This document shows positions 23,870 through 33,040 of a DNA stretch of 43,631 nt, piece by piece. The notes beneath the pieces were generated by a model, which saw only the letters and a program-made list of their open reading frames with translations, searched no databases and was not told where the DNA came from. Each line of letters begins with the position of its first letter. Within the stretch, counting starts at the first letter, position 1. The position numbers were made by a program, and so were the translations under genes. The DNA is from Synechococcus sp. Cruz-7E5. Lineage in GTDB: Bacteria; Cyanobacteriota; Cyanobacteriia; PCC-6307; Cyanobiaceae. The stretch lies in assembly GCF_024345995.1 (NCBI RefSeq), contig NZ_JAGQCE010000019.1:1-43631 (forward strand), in the 5' to 3' direction.

Positions 23870-24856
23870 ATGACCCGGCAGGACGCCGCCGAGTCGATGG
23901 CAACCGGGATCCTGGCGATGCCCGCCACCCCAAGTACTGGCGTTTCAGCCGGCATCAATCACCACGGCCGTGGCCGTGGCTGCGTGATCACCCGACGGGC
24001 CCTGTTCAGTGCCAGCCACCTCTACCGGTTGCCGGAGCTGAGCGATGAGGAGAACGCCAGCCGCTTTGGCCGCTGCAGCCTCGCCCCGGGTCACGGTCAC
24101 AACTATGAGCTGATCGTGGCGATGGCTGGCCCGCTTGATGGCGACGGCATGGTGCTCAACCTCTCTGATGTCAAACACGCCATCCGTCGGGAGGTCACAG
24201 ATCCCCTCGATTTCCGTTTCCTAAACGACTGCTGGCCGGAGTTCGATCTGAGCCGACCCGAGGGTTGCCTGCCCACCACCGAGGCTCTGCTCCAGGCCAT
24301 CTGGAAACGGCTGGCTCCGCGCCTGCCGCTCGTCGGTCTGCGCCTCTACGAGCAACCCACCCTCTGGGCCGATGTCATCGGCAATCCCATGGAAGCCTTC
24401 CTCTCGATCCGCACCCACTTCTCGGCCGCCCACCGCCTGGCCCGCGAAGAGCTGTCCCAGAGCGAGAACGAATCGATCTACGGCAAGTGCGCCCGCCCCC
24501 ATGGCCATGGCCACAATTACCTGCTGGATGTCACCGTTCGCGGTGCGATCGATCCCCGTACCGGCATGGTCTGCGACCTGGGCGAGCTGCAGGGCCTGGT
24601 GAACGAACTGGTGGTGGAGCCCTTCGATCACACCTTCCTCAACAAGGACGTGGCCCACTTCGCCAGCTGCGTCCCCACAGCTGAGAACATCGCTCTGCAC
24701 ATTGCCGATCTGCTCAGCGCCCCGATTGCTGCCACTGGTGCAGCCCTGCACAAGGTGCGTCTGCAGGAGAGCCCGAACAACGCCGCTGAGGTGTTCGCCG
24801 AAACCCCCCTGCTCGAAACTCGCCCCGCCGTGCTGGAGGCCCTGGCCGGCGCTTGA
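23870..24856 (+). CDS. Tandem 6-pyruvoyltetrahydropterin synthase/QueD-like protein
   Basis: A protein of up to 328 residues made of two consecutive PTPS/QueD domains. The first has RRALFSASHLYRLPELSDEE and FGRCSLAPGHGHNYELIV, the second IRTHFSAAHRLAREELSQSE and YGKCARPHGHGHNYLLDV. Each repeat thus has the zinc-binding histidines (one in FSAxH, two in GHGHNY) and the Cys before them. The family converts dihydroneopterin triphosphate to pyruvoyltetrahydropterin or carboxytetrahydropterin for pteridine or queuosine synthesis. The second domain looks the more canonical. Starts at 23870, 23897 and 23918 are all possible, and TAGGAT (23868-23873) could itself be a -10 box favouring a later start. 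It overlaps the next gene by TTGA. Confidence 0.85.
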   Translation: MTRQDAAESMATGILAMPATPSTGVSAGINHHGRGRGCVITRRALFSASHLYRLPELSDEENASRFGRCSLAPGHGHNYELIVAMAGPLDGDGMVLNLSDVKHAIRREVTDPLDFRFLNDCWPEFDLSRPEGCLPTTEALLQAIWKRLAPRLPLVGLRLYEQPTLWADVIGNPMEAFLSIRTHFSAAHRLAREELSQSENESIYGKCARPHGHGHNYLLDVTVRGAIDPRTGMVCDLGELQGLVNELVVEPFDHTFLNKDVAHFASCVPTAENIALHIADLLSAPIAATGAALHKVRLQESPNNAAEVFAETPLLETRPAVLEALAGA

Positions 24857-25500
24857 GCTTGCCCCAGCTGCGGCTGGTGCTGGCCATCAGCCTCGATGGC
24901 CGTCTCGCGCCAGCCCAGGGAGGTGCCGCCCAGCTTGGAGCTGCCGGAGATCGCGCCGTGCTCGAGGAGGCCCTGTCCTGGGCTGATGGCTGCCTCGTCG
25001 GAGCGGCCACGCTGCGCCTGCATCGCAGTACCTGCTTGATCCACCGCCCCGAGCTGCTGGCGCGTCGCCGCCTGGAGGGGCGCCAACCTCAACCCATCGT
25101 TGTGGTGGTCAGTCGCGGCCGCGGACTCGAGCCGTCCCTGCCATTCTTCTCCCAGCCCCTGGAGCGCTGGTTGCTTTCACCCGGGCCTGCCCAGCAGGCC
25201 TTTGATGGCCATGTGGCTCTTGGCAACTGGCGGGCTTCCCTGGCGGAACTGGCAGGGCGAGGGCTGCGCCGGGTGGTGCTGCTCGGTGGCGCCGAACTGG
25301 CCACGGCCCTGCTGGCGGAGGGACTGGTGCAGGAGCTGCAGCTGAGCCTCTGCCCACTGCTGCTGGGGGGCAGACATGGCTGGGTGAGTCCCCTGGCGCC
25401 CGACCTCTCGGGTCAGTGCTGGAAGTTGCTGGAGCACCGGCCCCTTGGGGGCGGTGAACTGCTGCTGCGCTACCGCTGCAGTGCGCCTACGGCAGCGTGA
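24853..25500 (+). CDS. RibD C-terminal/dihydrofolate reductase-like protein
   Basis: A 215-residue protein of the RibD-C fold: LPQLRLVLAISLDGRLAPAQ at the start, ALSWADGCLVGAATLRLHRS in the middle, RVVLLGGAELATALLAEGLV near 140 and LCPLLLGG towards the end. These are the NADPH-dependent pyrimidine reductase/DHFR motifs. There is no deaminase domain, so it may be the stand-alone reductase of riboflavin synthesis or a pterin reductase; the pteridine gene before it fits either. The likely start is TTG 24853, which overlaps the preceding stop as TTGA; TTG 24859 is possible. The 3' end overlaps a minus-strand gene by 14 bases. Confidence 0.85.
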   Translation: MSLPQLRLVLAISLDGRLAPAQGGAAQLGAAGDRAVLEEALSWADGCLVGAATLRLHRSTCLIHRPELLARRRLEGRQPQPIVVVVSRGRGLEPSLPFFSQPLERWLLSPGPAQQAFDGHVALGNWRASLAELAGRGLRRVVLLGGAELATALLAEGLVQELQLSLCPLLLGGRHGWVSPLAPDLSGQCWKLLEHRPLGGGELLLRYRCSAPTAA

Positions 25501-25939
25501 CGGGGCGCTTGAAGCGGCGTTGAAGGTCATCCAGAGAGACTTCTTTGAGACTGTCGGCGGGCAGCCCCAGCAGCTTGGCAACGCAGCGTTTCACCACCAC
25601 CTCGCTGTCGTCGCCAAGCCGGCCCCGGGCCAGTTCGCTGATCACCCCGAAGCTGCGCCCGCTGCTCTCGGCCTCGGAGATCAGGCAGGCGCTGGCAGGT
25701 GCCGCCAGACGGCGGCAGGGTTCCTTCAGGCTGCGCTCCAGGCTGGCCTGGCCGCCGGCGGCAGTGCTCACGCAGACGTCGCTGAGCTTTCTCTCCAGCT
25801 GGGGTCGCATCAGGCGCAGTACCGGCCCCAGCAGACTGGCCGCAGCGGGCAGGGGGCTGCCCAACCCGGAGGCCAATGCACCGGACAGCGTCAGGACTGC
25901 CGCCACCAGGGTCGACAACCGGTGCAGTCGTTGCGTCAT
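25487..25939 (-). CDS. Secreted small protein, unknown
   Basis: A 150-residue protein with an N-terminal signal sequence (MTQRLHRLSTLVAAVLTLSG, then ALASGLGSPLPAAAS). The mature part contains four cysteines (in SDVCVST, KEPCRRL, SACLIS and KRCVAK), suggesting one or two disulfides, and has an alpha-helical look. No family is recognised. It is convergent with the RibD-like gene (14-base overlap) and divergent from the FemAB/GNAT-like gene, whose longest possible start (25938) would share a CATG with this one. Confidence 0.7.
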   Translation of the reverse strand: MTQRLHRLSTLVAAVLTLSGALASGLGSPLPAAASLLGPVLRLMRPQLERKLSDVCVSTAAGGQASLERSLKEPCRRLAAPASACLISEAESSGRSFGVISELARGRLGDDSEVVVKRCVAKLLGLPADSLKEVSLDDLQRRFKRPVTLP

Positions 25940-25985
25940 GCCGTTAGTTTTGCCCCTCGCCGTCGAGCCCACGTGTTCCTCCGCC

Positions 25986-27164
25986 ATGGCTGAGCTGCAG
26001 GCCCGCTGGCACCGGGCCATGACGGAGATTCCCCGTGAAGCCTGGCAGGAGCTCACGGGGCCTGCGGGTCTTCCGTTCTACGGCTGGCCCTGGCTGCACG
26101 CTCTGGAGCGCTCCGGCAGCATCGTGCCCCGCCAGGGCTGGCAGCCCTGCCATCTGAGCCTGTGGCGCCAGGAGCGGTTGATTGCCGTGGCGCCGCTCTA
26201 CCTCAAGGGCCACAGCTACGGGGAATTCGTCTTCGATCAATCCTTCGCCCAGCTCGCTGGTCAGCTGGGCCTGCGCTACTACCCGAAGCTGGTGGGCATG
26301 AGCCCGCTCAGCCCGGTGCAGGGTTATCGCTTTCACATCGATCCCAGTGAAGACGAGGCAGAGGTCACGGCCCTGATGCTGGAGCTGATCGATCGCTTCT
26401 GCCGCGAACAGAAGATCTTCAGCTGCAACTTCCTCTACGTGGATCCCCAGTGGCAGCCCTTGGCCGAGGCCGCTGGCTGCGCCACCTGGCTGAATCAGCA
26501 GAGTCTCTGGTCCAACGATGGATTCAGCAGTTTCGAGGATTATCTAGCGGGCTTCAATGCCAACCAGCGGCGCAACATCCGCCGGGAGAGGCGCTCGATC
26601 GCCGCGGCCGGTCTGCAGGTGACTCCCCTGGCTGGGTCGGCGATTCCCGCCGCCATGCTGGAGCGGATGCACCACTTCTACGCCCAGCATTGCAGCCGCT
26701 GGGGGGCCTGGGGCAGCAAGTACCTCAGCGAGGAGTTCTTCCAGCTGGATGCCCTTGAGTTGCGAGAGCATCTGGTGCTCTTCAGTGCCCATCAGGGCGA
26801 TCCGCAGGAGCCGGTGGCGATGTCGCTGTGCGTGCGCCATGGCGAGGCCCTCTGGGGCCGCTACTGGGGTAGTGATCGGGAGATCGAGAACCTGCATTTC
26901 GAGGTCTGCTACTACGCCCCGATCGAGTGGGCGATCGAGCAGGGCATCCGCTGCTTTGATCCAGGGGCTGGCGGTAGCCACAAGCGGCGCCGGGGTTTTC
27001 TGGCCGAGCCCCGAGCCAGCCTGCACCGCTGGCAGGATCCAGGCTTCGATCGGCTGCTGCGTCGCTGGCTGCCCGAAGCCAATGCCCAGATGCTCGAGGA
27101 GATCGGGGCGGAAAATGCCGAGCTGCCTTTCAGCCGCCGGGATCTGCCCTTGGGCACCTGCTGA
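25986..27164 (+). CDS. FemAB/GNAT-like acyltransferase (COG3146/DUF482 type)
   Basis: A 392-residue protein. It shows GPAGLPFYGWPWLHALERSG, VFDQSFAQLAGQLGLRYYPK and LVGMSPLSPVQGYRF, then FNANQRRNIRRERRSIAAAG (the basic region of the family) and FEVCYYAPIEWAIEQGIRCF with DPGAGGSHKRRRGFL near the end. These match the GNAT-fold COG3146 family, once annotated as peptidoglycan biosynthesis proteins and related to FemAB. The acyl donor and acceptor are unknown. The frame is open far upstream. I chose ATG 25986 because an ATG at 25938 would overlap the divergent gene's start and leave no promoter. Confidence 0.85.
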   Translation: MAELQARWHRAMTEIPREAWQELTGPAGLPFYGWPWLHALERSGSIVPRQGWQPCHLSLWRQERLIAVAPLYLKGHSYGEFVFDQSFAQLAGQLGLRYYPKLVGMSPLSPVQGYRFHIDPSEDEAEVTALMLELIDRFCREQKIFSCNFLYVDPQWQPLAEAAGCATWLNQQSLWSNDGFSSFEDYLAGFNANQRRNIRRERRSIAAAGLQVTPLAGSAIPAAMLERMHHFYAQHCSRWGAWGSKYLSEEFFQLDALELREHLVLFSAHQGDPQEPVAMSLCVRHGEALWGRYWGSDREIENLHFEVCYYAPIEWAIEQGIRCFDPGAGGSHKRRRGFLAEPRASLHRWQDPGFDRLLRRWLPEANAQMLEEIGAENAELPFSRRDLPLGTC

Positions 27165-27186
27165 GGCCGCTGTTTACGATCAGTGC

Positions 27187-27609
27187 ATGGATCAGCGATC
27201 GTCGATCACGCCTTCACCCGCATCTGCAGCTACACCCTTGCAGGAGCTGCGAGCGCTCGATGAACGCCTGTCGCAGCGCCCTATCGATCTCGATCCCGCC
27301 GGCTATGTGCTGATCAGCCTGGATCGCGAGCGGGGAGAGTTGGTTGCGGAGCTCTACAGCAACGGCATCAATGCCAGAGGCCTGGCCACCGATCCTGACA
27401 CCGGCGAAGTGCTCAGTTGTCGTGGAGCAGCCCCTCGCCGGCCGGTGACAGTATTTCGAGGCCGCACGGCCAAACAGCTGGGTATTCAGCTGACCGAGGG
27501 GCCATCCCCAGCCCCGATCAGCAGGCTGGATCATGCCCTCTATCTGGGCCGTGAACTGCAGAAGGCCGAAGCGGCCCTGCGTTCTGGCGACTCCTACATC
27601 CAGGACTGA
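27187..27609 (+). CDS. DUF4346-like protein
   Basis: A 140-residue soluble protein. DLDPAGYVLISLDRERGELV and AELYSNGINARGLATDPDTG, followed by FRGRTAKQLGIQLTEG and DHALYLGRELQKAEAALRSG, resemble the small cyanobacterial DUF4346 family, whose function is unknown. The match is probable, not certain. ATG 27187 is 22 bases after the upstream stop, and TACGAT at 27174-27179 could be a -10 giving a very short leader. It is convergent with the radical SAM gene across 47 bases with no clear terminator. Confidence 0.7.
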   Translation: MDQRSSITPSPASAATPLQELRALDERLSQRPIDLDPAGYVLISLDRERGELVAELYSNGINARGLATDPDTGEVLSCRGAAPRRPVTVFRGRTAKQLGIQLTEGPSPAPISRLDHALYLGRELQKAEAALRSGDSYIQD

Positions 27610-27656
27610 AGGAGCTGCTGGCGCTCAGGGTTTCTCTCCGACATGAGCTCAGTGGG

Positions 27657-29261
27657 TCACGCCGGCTGGAGTTCTCTCACATCTGACGTGGCGGGAGGGG
27701 GTTCCGGAGGCAGTGACTGCAGTTGCACCTGAATCTCCTCGGTGACGATGCTGCGGTACTCCATGAAGTGCTCGTTGTGAGCGAGCACCACGAGGAACTG
27801 CTCGAGCTGATCGGGATTCGTACGGGCCATGGCCAACAGGTAACGCCAGAACCGACCGCGGGTGTCGCGGACCAGGCCCTGACGCCAGATGACGATCAGC
27901 AGGGCGCGCACGTCAGTCCAACTGGGAAGCTTGAAGCCGGAATGCTCAGGCTTGAGGAAGGGCTGCCAGCGGGGCTTGCCCACCTTGTGGTAGTAGCTGA
28001 AGACCCGATCCATGTAGGCGTTCGGCTCATAGAGGTTGCAGAAGGCCTCCACGTATTCGTTGGCTATGTCGCGGATCGGGCGGGTGGGCACGAAGTTGAG
28101 CAGATTAGTCTGGTTCACCCCCTTGGCGTCAGCCTTGTCCTGGATCAGCCGTCCTTCCTTTTCAAGCCGATGCCAGAGGCCGGTGTTGGGCAGAGCCTGA
28201 AGCATGCCCATCATCGCTGCGGGAATACCCGTGCGGGTCACGAACTCGACGATGCGGTTGCCGGCCCCGGATTTCTCCCCATCGAAGCCGATGATGAAGC
28301 CGGCCATCACCCTGATGCCGTAGGAGGTGATCCGATCGACGGATTCCTCCAGGGAGCTGCGTGTGTTCTGCAGCTTCCGGGCCGTTTCCAGACTCGCCTC
28401 ATCCGGCGTCTCGATGCCGAGGAAGACACTGTCGAAACGGCTTTCGGCCATCATCAACATCATTTCGTCGTCGGAGGCCAGATCCACCGACGCTTCGGTG
28501 GCGAAGCTGAAGGGGTAGCCGTGCTCGATCTGCCATTGCTTCAGGGCCGGTAGCAGCAACTTGGCGTTGCGCTTGTTGCCAATGAAGTTGTCATCCACCA
28601 GGAAGATCGAGCGCCGCCAGCCCAGGTCGTAGAGATATTGCAATTCGGCGATCAGTTGCTCTGGGGTCTTGGTGCGGGGCTTGCGTCCATACAGAACGAT
28701 GATGTCGCAGAATTCGCACTGGAACGGGCAGCCCCTGGAGAACTGCACTGACATCGAGTCGTAGGCGTCGAGCTCGAGCAGATCGAAGCGGGGAATGGGG
28801 GTGCCGGTCACATCGGGCTTCACGCCCTCAGAGCTGAAGCGGCCCTGCCGCTCGCCGCGCTCCAGAGCCTCGATGAACATCGGCAGGGTGATCTCACCCT
28901 CATCGAGCACCTTGAAATCGGCCAGAGCTATCTCTGGTGCATCAGGGGTCGAGCTGGCGAAGGGGCCTCCCACAGCCACGGGCAGACCCCGCTGCTTGGC
29001 CTTGGCGATCTGGGCGGCCATGTCGGCCTTCTGCACGATCATCCCGGAGATGATCACAAGCTCAGCCCAGGCCCACTCGGCCTCGGTCACTTCCCGCACA
29101 TTGCGGTCGACAAGCTTGAACTCCCACTGCTGGGGCAGCAGGGCCGCCACGGTGACCATCCCGAGTGGCGGGAGCAACACCTTGCGGTTCACAAGCTCGA
29201 GAATTTTCTCGTAGCTCCAGAAGGTCTTGGGGAACTCCGGGTAGACGAGCAGAGCGCGCAT
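27657..29261 (-). CDS. B12-binding-domain radical SAM protein (DUF4070 type)
   Basis: A 534-residue protein with three parts. Residues 1-150 form a cobalamin-binding-type Rossmann domain (RALLVYPEFPKTFWSYEKIL, LVIISGMIVQKADMAAQIAK, VAVGGPFASS). Residues about 170-380 form the radical SAM core, with SVQFSRGCPFQCEFCDIIVL holding the CxxxCxxC that binds the 4Fe-4S cluster. A C-terminal DUF4070-like domain follows. Relatives in this group include hopanoid and lipid modifying enzymes (HpnP, HpnR, HpnJ) and BchE-type cyclases. Picocyanobacteria usually lack the other hopanoid genes, so I would not assign HpnP. The reaction is unknown. Confidence 0.9.
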   Translation of the reverse strand: MRALLVYPEFPKTFWSYEKILELVNRKVLLPPLGMVTVAALLPQQWEFKLVDRNVREVTEAEWAWAELVIISGMIVQKADMAAQIAKAKQRGLPVAVGGPFASSTPDAPEIALADFKVLDEGEITLPMFIEALERGERQGRFSSEGVKPDVTGTPIPRFDLLELDAYDSMSVQFSRGCPFQCEFCDIIVLYGRKPRTKTPEQLIAELQYLYDLGWRRSIFLVDDNFIGNKRNAKLLLPALKQWQIEHGYPFSFATEASVDLASDDEMMLMMAESRFDSVFLGIETPDEASLETARKLQNTRSSLEESVDRITSYGIRVMAGFIIGFDGEKSGAGNRIVEFVTRTGIPAAMMGMLQALPNTGLWHRLEKEGRLIQDKADAKGVNQTNLLNFVPTRPIRDIANEYVEAFCNLYEPNAYMDRVFSYYHKVGKPRWQPFLKPEHSGFKLPSWTDVRALLIVIWRQGLVRDTRGRFWRYLLAMARTNPDQLEQFLVVLAHNEHFMEYRSIVTEEIQVQLQSLPPEPPPATSDVRELQPA

Positions 29262-29353
29262 GCTGATCCGGTTCGTAGGGCGACAGCCTAAGGGGAACCC
29301 ACGGCAGCAGGGTTGCTCTGCTCTAATGAGCGGGTTGTATTTCCGTGCTGGCC

Positions 29354-29446
29354 ATGGCGGCAGCTTTGTACCTCGTTCTGGTGGCCGCTGGACTGGTGAC
29401 GGCCTTCCTTCTGTCCACTGTTTTACGCGGCATCAAGCTGATCTGA
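29354..29446 (+). CDS. PetL-like subunit of the cytochrome b6f complex
   Basis: A 30-residue single-helix protein, MAAALYLVLVAAGLVTAFLL followed by [10 protein letters not shown]. The size, one hydrophobic helix and the ending LRGIKLI or LRAIKLI are features of PetL, a small peripheral subunit stabilising the cytochrome b6f dimer. PetM or another small photosynthetic peptide is a less likely alternative. TTGCTC (29313-29318) and TTGTAT (29335-29340), 16 bases apart, could be the promoter. Its last 24 bases overlap, antisense, the end of the MFS gene. Confidence 0.62.
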   Translation: MAAALYLVLVAAGLVTAFLLSTVLRGIKLI

Positions 29447-30661
29447 GCCCCCTGGATTCAGGCGCAGTCCCCAGCGGCTTGTCAGCTCCAGCAGCCCCAG
29501 CGCCAGGCCAATGCTGCCCATGACGGCGAACGTGGCTGGCAATCCGATCCTCAGCGTGAGCACGGCGGCGATCAGTCCACTGAAACCGCCGCCGCCGAGG
29601 AAGGCGATCTGACCAAGACCTGCCATACGTCCGCGCAGCACGAGCGGAGCTCCCACCTGCAGGATCAGGTTGCTGCCCGCCAGCAGTCCAGCGGTCCCGG
29701 CTCCGATCAGAAAGGTCATCCCCAGTCGGAAGGCCGTGGGCGCACTGAGAGCCATGCCCAGCTGGGCGAGGCTGGTTATCACGGCACAGGTGCCCAGAAG
29801 CAGGGAAGGCCGCTCGCTCAGCCACTGGCTGCGTCGTTGCAGCAGCAGCCCTCCGCTGATGCTGCCCGCCGCCAGCACGCTCGTGAACCAGCCCAGGGCC
29901 TGGGGGGATGGTCCCAGCACCTGGGCGGCGATCAGTGGCGCCAGGCCGGGATGGAAGAAGACCGCCAGGCAAGCGAGGCCAGTGAACACGAGGACGTGGC
30001 GAAGGCTGGCGCCACAGCCCCGCCAGGCGCTGATCAGGCTGGAATCAACGCCCCTGCCGCTGCGCCGCTCGGCGCTGAGGTTGGGCTGCAGCAGCCACAG
30101 CACTGTGGCGATCGGCAGCAGGTATGAGGCCGCATCGATTGTCAGGGCCGTGGCTGGTCCCGTCAGGGCGAGCAGCAACCCACCGATGGGTGGCCCCACC
30201 AGCTTGCCGACGTTGAACACCACCGAGAAGGAGGTGAGGTAGGGAGCCAGCTGGGCCGGCTCATCCACCAGCAGGGCGCAGTACTTGTTGCGAGCCGTGA
30301 GCTCGAAGGCGCTGGCCAGACCCACCACCAGGGTGCTGAGCAGAAGCAGGCTCACCTGGGCGGCCCCCGTCAGCAGAGGGATGGCCACAGCCCCCAGGGC
30401 TGCGCCGGCCACCAGGCCCCACTGGGAGCGGATCAGCACCCGTTCGCAGCCGATCCGGTCTGTGAGCACACCGGCACTGCCGCTGGCCAGCAGACTCGGA
30501 ATTGCCAGGGCGCCGAAGTGCAGGGCCAGCAAGAGGGGATTGCTGGTCTGGTCCATCAGGATCCAGCCCTTGGCGGTGAGTCCGGCGAAGGAGCCGGCGG
30601 TGCTCAGCCCCGAGGCGATCAGAAAGGTGGTGCGCTGGTTGCGGTGGATCCAGTGCCTCAA
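29423..30661 (-). CDS. Major facilitator superfamily transporter
   Basis: A 412-residue protein with about 12 hydrophobic helices. The loop between helices 2 and 3 contains [20 protein letters not shown], a form of the MFS GxxxDRxGRR signature, and [20 protein letters not shown] resembles motif C of drug-efflux (EntS-like) members. The substrate is unknown. The likely start is TTG 30661, which overlaps the rimO stop as TTGA and gives [19 protein letters not shown] before the first helix. The longer open frame shadows rimO. Its last bases overlap the petL-like gene tail to tail. Confidence 0.87.
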   Translation of the reverse strand: MRHWIHRNQRTTFLIASGLSTAGSFAGLTAKGWILMDQTSNPLLLALHFGALAIPSLLASGSAGVLTDRIGCERVLIRSQWGLVAGAALGAVAIPLLTGAAQVSLLLLSTLVVGLASAFELTARNKYCALLVDEPAQLAPYLTSFSVVFNVGKLVGPPIGGLLLALTGPATALTIDAASYLLPIATVLWLLQPNLSAERRSGRGVDSSLISAWRGCGASLRHVLVFTGLACLAVFFHPGLAPLIAAQVLGPSPQALGWFTSVLAAGSISGGLLLQRRSQWLSERPSLLLGTCAVITSLAQLGMALSAPTAFRLGMTFLIGAGTAGLLAGSNLILQVGAPLVLRGRMAGLGQIAFLGGGGFSGLIAAVLTLRIGLPATFAVMGSIGLALGLLELTSRWGLRLNPGGSDQLDAA

Positions 30662-32091
30662 CCGCGGCTTCCGCTGGTGGCCAGAGCCTCCTCCACCATG
30701 GCCCGGGCTCCCACCACCTCGCCCTGAAGGTCGTAGGGGGTGGAGGCCGTGATGCGCACCGGCACCATGGTTCCCGGGGAGGCGCAGAGGCCGCCGGCGC
30801 CAGGGCTCACGCGCACTTCCCCGTCCACGTCGGGAGCGAAGCGGGCACATCTCCCGATCATCTCGCCGCTGCTGGGGTTCTCCTGCTCGATCAGGACATC
30901 AACGATCCGGCCCACCCAGCTGGCATTGCGCTCGGCCGCGATCGGTTGCTGAGCGGCCATCAGGCGGTTGCGGCGCTCGATCGCCACCTCAGCCGGCACC
31001 GGATCGGGCAGATCCACCGCAGCGGTGCCGTCTTCCGGAGAGAAGGTGAATACCCCCACATGGTCGAAGCGCTGCTCCTCCACGAAACGGAGCAGGTGCT
31101 CAAAATGCTCCTCGGTTTCACCGGGGAAGCCGACGATGAACGTGGTGCGCAGCACCGCATCGGGCAGCTGCTGGCGGATCCGTCCCAGCAGCTCTGTGGT
31201 GACGCCGGTCTGCCAGGGGCGGTTCATGGCCCGCAGCACCTCGGGATGGCTGTGCTGCAGCGGCAGATCCAGATACGGCAGCACGTTGGGCACGTCCCGG
31301 TAGGCGCTGAGCACCTCGGATGTGAGGCCGGTGGGATAGGCGTAGTGAACACGGATCCATGGGATCTCCACCTCTCCCAGGACCCGCAGCAGCTCCGCGA
31401 GCTGGGGCTTGCCGTATAGGTCGAGGCCGTAGTTGGTGGTGATCTGGCTGATCAGGATCAGCTCCTGCACCCCCTGGGCGGCGAGCTGATGGGCCTCCGC
31501 CACGACCGACTCGATCGTGCGGGAGCGTTGGTCGCCCCGGAGCCTGGGGATGATGCAGAAGGCGCAGCGATAGTCGCAGCCTTCGGCCACCTTGAGGTAG
31601 GCCACAGCCTCGGAGGTGGTGCGGTAGCGGGGCAGATGCTCATCGCCCACGAATGTGGGCACCTCGCTCACACGGTTCACCCGCTCACCGGCTTCCACCC
31701 GCTCAAGTACCTCCACGATGTGTTGGTAGTCGCCGGTGCCGACGATCGCGCGTGCCTCCGGCAGCGATTCCAGCAGTTCCTCGCGGAAATGCTGGGCGAG
31801 GCAGCCGGCGATGATCAGCTCCTTGCCCTGCTCTGCCAGCTCCACCAGGGTGCGCACCGACTCCTGACGGGCGTCCTGGATGAAGCTGCAGGTGTTCACC
31901 ACCACCACTGCCGCATCGCGCTCATCGGCGCTGATCCCGTAGCCCGCCTGGGCGAGCAGTCCGAGCATGTGCTCGGTGTCGACCCGGTTCTTCTCGCAGC
32001 CCAGGTGAGCGAAGGCCACGGTCGGGCGGCTGCTGCCGGATTCCCCGGGCCGGGTCGATCCTGCTGGGAAAGCTGCGCTGGCGGGAGACAT
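30658..32091 (-). CDS. rimO: Ribosomal protein S12 methylthiotransferase
   Basis: A 477-residue radical SAM enzyme that adds a methylthio group to an Asp of ribosomal protein S12. The N-terminal UPF0004 domain has cysteines in [32 protein letters not shown] and [10 protein letters not shown], binding the auxiliary cluster. The radical SAM triad is in [22 protein letters not shown]-terminal TRAM domain spans the last 70 residues. ATG 32091 is 21 residues before the conserved core. It is followed by the MFS gene with a TTGA overlap and is divergent from btpA. Confidence 0.95.
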   Translation of the reverse strand: MSPASAAFPAGSTRPGESGSSRPTVAFAHLGCEKNRVDTEHMLGLLAQAGYGISADERDAAVVVVNTCSFIQDARQESVRTLVELAEQGKELIIAGCLAQHFREELLESLPEARAIVGTGDYQHIVEVLERVEAGERVNRVSEVPTFVGDEHLPRYRTTSEAVAYLKVAEGCDYRCAFCIIPRLRGDQRSRTIESVVAEAHQLAAQGVQELILISQITTNYGLDLYGKPQLAELLRVLGEVEIPWIRVHYAYPTGLTSEVLSAYRDVPNVLPYLDLPLQHSHPEVLRAMNRPWQTGVTTELLGRIRQQLPDAVLRTTFIVGFPGETEEHFEHLLRFVEEQRFDHVGVFTFSPEDGTAAVDLPDPVPAEVAIERRNRLMAAQQPIAAERNASWVGRIVDVLIEQENPSSGEMIGRCARFAPDVDGEVRVSPGAGGLCASPGTMVPVRITASTPYDLQGEVVGARAMVEEALATSGSRG

Positions 32092-32203
32092 GGATGCGGA
32101 GGCCGAAAACCTTGGCCGTGGGTGGAAGCCCTTGGGCCAATCCGTCACCCTAGGGATTCCAGGGTGCCTCGGCCTGGCTAGTTCTCCTTCTGCGGCGATT
32201 GCC

Positions 32204-33040
32204 ATGCCCTGCTCTGGATCCCACTGGCGTGAGCTGTTCCCCCAGCCCTGTCCGCTGATCGGGGTGATTCACCTCGGCCCCCTGCCTGGATCTCCGGGCT
32301 GGGCCGGTGATCTGGGGCATCTGGAGGCCGCCGCCCTCGCCGATGCCGAGGCCTATCTCATCGGTGGCGTCGATGGCCTGATCGTGGAGAACTTCGGCGA
32401 TGTGCCCTTCTGGCGGGGATCAGTGCCGCCGGAAACGGTGGCGGCCATGACCAGGCTGGCCCTGGCGGTGGTGCGGGCCACAGAGCGGCCTGTGGGCATC
32501 AACGTGCTGCGCAATGACGCGCTGGCGGCTCTGGCGATAGCCCAGGCCAGTGGCGCTCGCTTTCTGCGGGTGAATGTGCTCAGCGGTGCCACGGTCACCG
32601 ATCAGGGGTTGATCGAGGGGGTGGCCGCCGAGCTGCTGCGCCGGCGCCGGCTGCTGGGTGCCGAATCAGTGAGGATCCTGGCCGATGTGCTGGTCAAGCA
32701 CGGAGCCCCCCTGGCGCCGCTGTCGATGGCAGAGGCAGTGAGCGATGCGCTCGAGCGCGGCGGCGCCGATGGGGTGATCGTCTCGGGCACGGGCACCGGC
32801 AGACCCACCGATCCGGCCGATCTGGAGCAGGCCAGGGCTGCGGCAGCCGGGGCGCCTGTGCTGATCGGCAGTGGGGCCAATCCCCAGACGCTGCAGAGGC
32901 TTTCGGCTGCCTGTGATGGCGTGATCGCCGGCACAGCCCTCAAATGCAACGGCTTGATCTCTGAGCCGGTGGACCCCGCGCGGGTCAGTGCTCTGAAGCG
33001 GATGCTGCCACAATCGGCCCAGATAAAGCCCTTGCCTTGA
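32204..33040 (+). CDS. btpA: Photosystem I biogenesis protein BtpA
   Basis: A 278-residue TIM-barrel-like protein. [56 protein letters not shown] and [12 protein letters not shown] are the BtpA family signatures. In Synechocystis BtpA is a thylakoid-associated factor needed to accumulate photosystem I. The family is wider than phototrophs, so the molecular activity may be enzymatic and unrelated. ATG 32204 is preferred to the earlier open frame at 32090, which overlaps rimO. The end overlaps the VKOR gene by TTGA. Confidence 0.93.
   Translation: MPCSGSHWRELFPQPCPLIGVIHLGPLPGSPGWAGDLGHLEAAALADAEAYLIGGVDGLIVENFGDVPFWRGSVPPETVAAMTRLALAVVRATERPVGINVLRNDALAALAIAQASGARFLRVNVLSGATVTDQGLIEGVAAELLRRRRLLGAESVRILADVLVKHGAPLAPLSMAEAVSDALERGGADGVIVSGTGTGRPTDPADLEQARAAAAGAPVLIGSGANPQTLQRLSAACDGVIAGTALKCNGLISEPVDPARVSALKRMLPQSAQIKPLP

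Noticed and set aside
25937-25940. Second shared CATG start (secreted protein / acyltransferase)
   Set aside because: The acyltransferase more likely starts at ATG 25986, so the overlap is probably accidental.
27657-29261. Hopanoid C-2 methylase HpnP
   Set aside because: The family resemblance is general; no hopanoid genes are nearby and I could not identify HpnP-specific residues.
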